From a virus, in the IMG/VR virus record IMGVR_UViG_3300042861_000830, positions 1-35,976 of that record: DNA of 35,976 nucleotides. One strand, given 5' to 3'. Each line of letters starts with the position of its first letter. Positions within the stretch are counted from its first letter, which is position 1. The notes beneath the pieces were generated by a model. It did not search any database. It had not been told where the DNA came from and saw only the letters and a list, made by a program, of their open reading frames with translations. Positions 32,940 through 35,976 of the stretch are shown piece after piece. A program made the translations under genes and the position numbers.

Positions 32940-35293
32940 TGCAACAGGCGACAAATACGTATCCAAATCAACAAATAGATCCAAGAGAGAAATCTTATGA
33001 TTGGATATTACAATACTGCAAAGCTGCGTGGGGTGATTCAAGAGGGTATGTTCCTAACAATATGTTAAATTTTGGTCAATCCAAAATGAACGAAATTAGA
33101 GAATATGCATTAGGTAGACAAAGTACAACTAAATATAAAAAACTTTTAAACGTAGATGAGCAACAAGATAAAACTTGGTTGAACATTGATTGGACTCCAC
33201 CATCTTTTTTAACAAAGTTTAGAGAGATAGCAATATCAAAATTAGTTCAAAGAAGATATGCGATAAATGCATTTGCAGTAGATCCAATTGCTAAAAGTGA
33301 AGAAGATAATTACTTTACCGAAATGAAGGTAAAGATTTTAATGAGAGAAGCAGCGCAAAAAGCAGGCAATCAAGAATTACTTAATAGCCCAGTGTTAGCG
33401 CCTCAGCCGGGTGAAGCTCAAGATCTAGAGCAATTGAAGATGGAGGAGCAATTTGGATATAAGCACGTGATGTCAATGGAAGCAGAGATGGCAGCATCTT
33501 TAGCTATGTATCAAAATAAATTTGATGAAAAAAGAAAACGCACAATAGAAAATCTTTTTGATTTTGGAATGGGCGGTTATACAGAATATATTGATGAAAA
33601 TGGTCAAGTAAAATTAAGAGAGATTAACCCTGAAAACATGGTGTTATCTTATTGTGCTAAAAATGATTTTTCAGATTTAGTACATTGGGGAGAAGTTAGA
33701 GAAGTATATGTAGGAGATCTTGCGCCATGGTTTACGGTAGAGCAAATGAATCAAATCGTACAAAGCGTAGCAGGTCGTTTTGGTAATCCATCAAACTTTA
33801 TGTATGGTACTGATTATTCTAAATATTGGAATAGATTTAAAGTACTTGTTTTAGATTTTGAATTTTTATCTTGGAACGATTATACTTACAAAGAAGAAGT
33901 AGACAATAGAGGTAATGTAAGATTTGGAAAGACAAAATATCAAGACGCAACTAAACTATCTGTAACTAAAGAAGGCGTAATTGATAAAATGGGTACTATA
34001 CCTAACATGATCGATTTTAGCATGAAAGGTCAAGCAGAACCTATCTTTATGCCGGTTACTCGTAAAGTAGTTTATAAGTGCAAGTGGCTTATCCAAACAG
34101 ACTATATGTATGATTGGGGTATGTCAGAGAATCAAATTAGAAAGCCATCATCTTGGTGGGATACTAAATTGAACATTCAGCTTTATTCTTGGAATTTTTA
34201 CAAAATGCGTTTTGCTGGAATTACTGAAAGGTTGATCCCACTTGAAGATAAAGCTAGTCTTACTTGGTTCAAATTACAAAATATGTCAAATAAGTTAATC
34301 CCTTATTTGATTAACATAGACTTAAATGCGCTTGAAGGAGTTGACTTTGGTGGTGGTGGAGAAAAAATGAATCCAACAAAAGTTATGGATTTTATTTTCT
34401 CAAACTTTGTTGTGCCTTACAGATCAACAGACTTGCTAAGTCAAAATCCTAATTACAAGCCTGTATCTATTGAAGCATCAGGTCAATTGGCGGTGTTTGG
34501 TCAATTATACCAAGAGTTGCAAAACACTTTGGATATGATGCGCCAAGTATCTGGATTAAATGAATTAACAGATGGATCTACTCCAAACGCTAAAACATTA
34601 GTTCCGGTTGCAAACGCAGCAATGGAAAGTACAAATAATGCTTTGTATCTATTAAGTTTTGCAGATAAACAATTAATACAAGATTTAGCAGATGCCATTG
34701 TTAGCAAAGTTCAAATTGCAGTTAAATTAGGCAAGGTAGAAGGTTACGCTAGATCATTAGGTGAAGAAACTGTTAAATTTTTCCAAATTAATCCTGATAT
34801 TTCAATTCATGAGTTCGGTATCTTTATTGAAGATGTGCCATCTGACTTTGAAAGACAACAATTAATTCAAGAATTAAACATAAGAGATAGTCAAGGATTG
34901 ATAGAGCCAGAAGATAAGATTTTGGTAATGAGTACCAAGAATTTAAAAATGGCGTCTATGATTCTAGCTTATAGAATTAAAAAGCGCAGAGAGAAATTGC
35001 AGGAATTTGAATTACAAAAAATTCAGGAAGCATCTCAAGGTAATGCTATGGCAACTCAAGTAGCAGAACAAGAGAAGCGTGTTACATTACAAACTCAATT
35101 AGAAGTCGATGTTGCCCGTATCAATGCTGAAAAGCAGTGGGATTACATTATCCAAATGGGCAAGAAAGACAAAGACATTCAAGAAGCCGAAATTCAAAAA
35201 GAAGCAAAAGTTATTGCTCAAAGAATACAAGCAGACGCTAGAATAGTAGTAAGCGAAAAGAAACAATTACAAACACCAAAAACAGAAAAATAA
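32939..35293 (+). CDS. Portal protein (crAss-like)
   Basis: The 784-residue protein has the length and blocks of crAss-like portals: REINPENMVLSYCAKNDFSD (about 225-244), DLVHWGEVREVYVGD, a wing region, the stem-like segment LTWFKLQNMSNKLIPYLINI (about 442-461), GGGGEKMNPTKVMDFIF and a long charged C-terminal coiled coil (about 660-784, KRREKLQEFELQKIQEAS and following). Portals form the dodecameric DNA gate at one capsid vertex, to which terminase docks. It is separated from TerL by the carbohydrate cassette and HNH gene, an unusual arrangement. Ferritin-like and capsid-assembly genes follow. Confidence 0.85.
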   Translation: MQQATNTYPNQQIDPREKSYDWILQYCKAAWGDSRGYVPNNMLNFGQSKMNEIREYALGRQSTTKYKKLLNVDEQQDKTWLNIDWTPPSFLTKFREIAISKLVQRRYAINAFAVDPIAKSEEDNYFTEMKVKILMREAAQKAGNQELLNSPVLAPQPGEAQDLEQLKMEEQFGYKHVMSMEAEMAASLAMYQNKFDEKRKRTIENLFDFGMGGYTEYIDENGQVKLREINPENMVLSYCAKNDFSDLVHWGEVREVYVGDLAPWFTVEQMNQIVQSVAGRFGNPSNFMYGTDYSKYWNRFKVLVLDFEFLSWNDYTYKEEVDNRGNVRFGKTKYQDATKLSVTKEGVIDKMGTIPNMIDFSMKGQAEPIFMPVTRKVVYKCKWLIQTDYMYDWGMSENQIRKPSSWWDTKLNIQLYSWNFYKMRFAGITERLIPLEDKASLTWFKLQNMSNKLIPYLINIDLNALEGVDFGGGGEKMNPTKVMDFIFSNFVVPYRSTDLLSQNPNYKPVSIEASGQLAVFGQLYQELQNTLDMMRQVSGLNELTDGSTPNAKTLVPVANAAMESTNNALYLLSFADKQLIQDLADAIVSKVQIAVKLGKVEGYARSLGEETVKFFQINPDISIHEFGIFIEDVPSDFERQQLIQELNIRDSQGLIEPEDKILVMSTKNLKMASMILAYRIKKRREKLQEFELQKIQEASQGNAMATQVAEQEKRVTLQTQLEVDVARINAEKQWDYIIQMGKKDKDIQEAEIQKEAKVIAQRIQADARIVVSEKKQLQTPKTEK

Positions 35294-35294
35294 A

Positions 35295-35780
35295 ATGGTA
35301 AAGTCTTTATTGTCAGCAAATTTGAGAAAAGGTTTGCAAGAGGCACTTCAAATGGAATTATATCAATCTAACCTTTGGAAGCATTTAGCTAACCAATTGC
35401 AAAGATTAGGTTACTTTGGCAGTCAGAAATATTTTTTAGAAGAAAGTGCGGAAGAATTGACGCATTACCAAATTATCGTTGACTTTATGAATGATATGGG
35501 CGATTGCGCTAGTTTGCCTGAAATTGAAGCAATGAAGGATAAGGTTGAATCAATTGGCGATGCATTAGAAATTGGCTACGAAACAGAACTAGATGTATTA
35601 AATATGTACAAAGAGCTTTATAAGCAAGCTGAAGAAGAAGATTGCGCAGTTGGCATTTTCTTGCAGCAATTTGTTACGATTCAAGTAAAAGCAGTAGGTC
35701 ATTACGGAGATTTATTAGCTAAATATAAAGTTGCTGAATACACTAAAGAGCTTTTAGAATTTGATCAACACATTAATTAA
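35295..35780 (+). CDS. Ferritin-like protein
   Basis: The four-helix ferritin pattern is clear. E21 lies in helix A (LQMELYQSNLWKHLANQL, 18-35). EESAEELTHYQ (49-59) in helix B provides the E54xxH57 iron-ligand pair. E98 is in helix C (GYETELDVLNMY) and FLQQFVTIQVKAV in helix D keeps Q130. The extra glutamates usually found beside that position are lost (TIQVKAV), so the A/B ferroxidase sites may work while the third site is absent. It starts 1 nt after the portal stop, so it is late and possibly virion-associated. A role in iron or oxidative-stress handling is inference. Confidence 0.75.
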   Translation: MVKSLLSANLRKGLQEALQMELYQSNLWKHLANQLQRLGYFGSQKYFLEESAEELTHYQIIVDFMNDMGDCASLPEIEAMKDKVESIGDALEIGYETELDVLNMYKELYKQAEEEDCAVGIFLQQFVTIQVKAVGHYGDLLAKYKVAEYTKELLEFDQHIN

Positions 35781-35803
35781 TTTTTTTAATTAATTTTACA
35801 TAA

Positions 35804-35817
35804 TTTCGTAAACGAAA
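35804..35817. promoter_or_regulatory. Inverted repeat TTTCGT-AA-ACGAAA before the last gene
   Basis: A perfect 6-bp inverted repeat with a two-base centre lies 9 nt before the ATG at 35827 and after the ferritin stop. Its position fits an operator or a small RNA structure controlling expression of the capsid-assembly gene. A TAATTTCG just before resembles a one-mismatch -7 element. The evidence is slight. Confidence 0.3.
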
Positions 35818-35826
35818 ATCAACTAT

Positions 35827-35976
35827 ATGACAGAAGAACAAAACGGACAACAAGAACAACAACAAGAACCAGCTAGACCAACCTATAAGGTTAGTTCTGG
35901 CATCCCAACACCGGAAGAATACGAAGCACAATCGTTTGCACCTGCACCCGTAGAGGCAGCGCCGGTTGAAGCACAA
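35827..35976 (+). CDS. Partial gene: Gln/Glu/Pro-rich N-terminus, probable scaffold or capsid-assembly protein
   Basis: From ATG at 35827 an open frame runs off the window (50 codons seen): MTEEQNGQQEQQQEPARPTY, then KVSSGIPTPEEYEAQ and a PAPVEAAPVEA repeat. A disordered acidic Gln/Pro-rich start directly after the portal and before the expected capsid gene is typical of phage scaffolding proteins. This is inferred from position and composition only. The reverse-strand frame here is a shadow of the same low-complexity DNA. Confidence 0.5.
   Translation, partial: MTEEQNGQQEQQQEPARPTYKVSSGIPTPEEYEAQSFAPAPVEAAPVEAQ

Noticed and set aside
35773-35976. Reverse-strand open frame at the right end
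   Set aside because: It is antisense to a CAA/GAA-rich coding start on the forward strand, which is open by composition; its Cys/Arg/Phe-rich translation is not protein-like.
1-35976. tRNA genes, CRISPR arrays and insertion sequences
   Set aside because: I looked for T-loop-like GTTCGAATC segments, regularly spaced repeats with spacers and transposase motifs and saw none; a tRNA search program would be needed for certainty.

Overview
This window is a segment of a tailed-phage (Caudoviricetes) genome, most likely a podovirus of a Bacteroidota host related to crAss-like phages. The grounds are: AT-rich DNA; tightly packed genes with ATGA/TAATG overlaps; starts preceded by A/T-rich sequence rather than Shine-Dalgarno motifs; promoter-like elements of the Bacteroidota form (TTTG, about 20 nt, TAnnTTTG); a BT4734-type primase N-terminus; and crAss-like terminase, portal and tail-stabilisation proteins. 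The major capsid protein, tail fibres, lysis genes and integrase are not present, so the genome continues outside the window. I saw no tRNA, rRNA, CRISPR array or insertion sequence, and no stretch over 300 bases lacks a gene.

Layout. Positions 1-148 are non-coding, with G-tracts followed by three identical 10-bp palindromes at about three helical turns. Positions 149-1899 (+) hold small accessory genes, a ribbon-helix-helix protein and a metallophosphoesterase. Positions 1900-4139 (-) are a reverse-strand block: a zincin-like protein, a NinG-type recombination protein and small unknown genes. A 93-bp divergent promoter region (4140-4232) separates this block from a small HTH regulator (+), as in a genetic switch. 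Positions 4449-8216 (+) are the replication module: a winged-helix-type initiator with iteron-like repeats inside its gene, a primase-helicase, SSB, small genes and a GroES co-chaperonin, ended by a strong hairpin terminator at about 8222-8252.

Positions 8282-35976 (+) are the virion module. It holds a possible double GroES-fold protein, three head-tail connector/ring candidates, a 1157-aa tail stabilisation protein, three probable internal (ejected) virion proteins ending in a 2496-aa polyvalent protein, a possible small terminase subunit, the large terminase, the portal, a ferritin-like protein and the start of a probable scaffold/capsid-assembly gene.

The most unusual part is a 5.6-kb carbohydrate cassette (26712-32357) between terminase and portal. 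It contains four glycosyltransferases of GT25, GT2 and GT47 type, a GT11 fucosyltransferase-type enzyme, two methyltransferases and an epimerase that matches GDP-mannose 3,5-epimerase (the GDP-L-galactose-forming enzyme of plant vitamin C synthesis) through all its signature motifs. GT11 enzymes use GDP-L-fucose, which is 6-deoxy-GDP-L-galactose. The pair therefore suggests that the phage makes its own GDP-L-galactose and transfers L-galactose onto a glycan, possibly O-methylated afterwards. Overlap with terminase translation suggests late expression, so the target may be the virion or the host surface. A free-standing HNH endonuclease with its own promoter-like and terminator-like sequences sits between this cassette and the portal gene.
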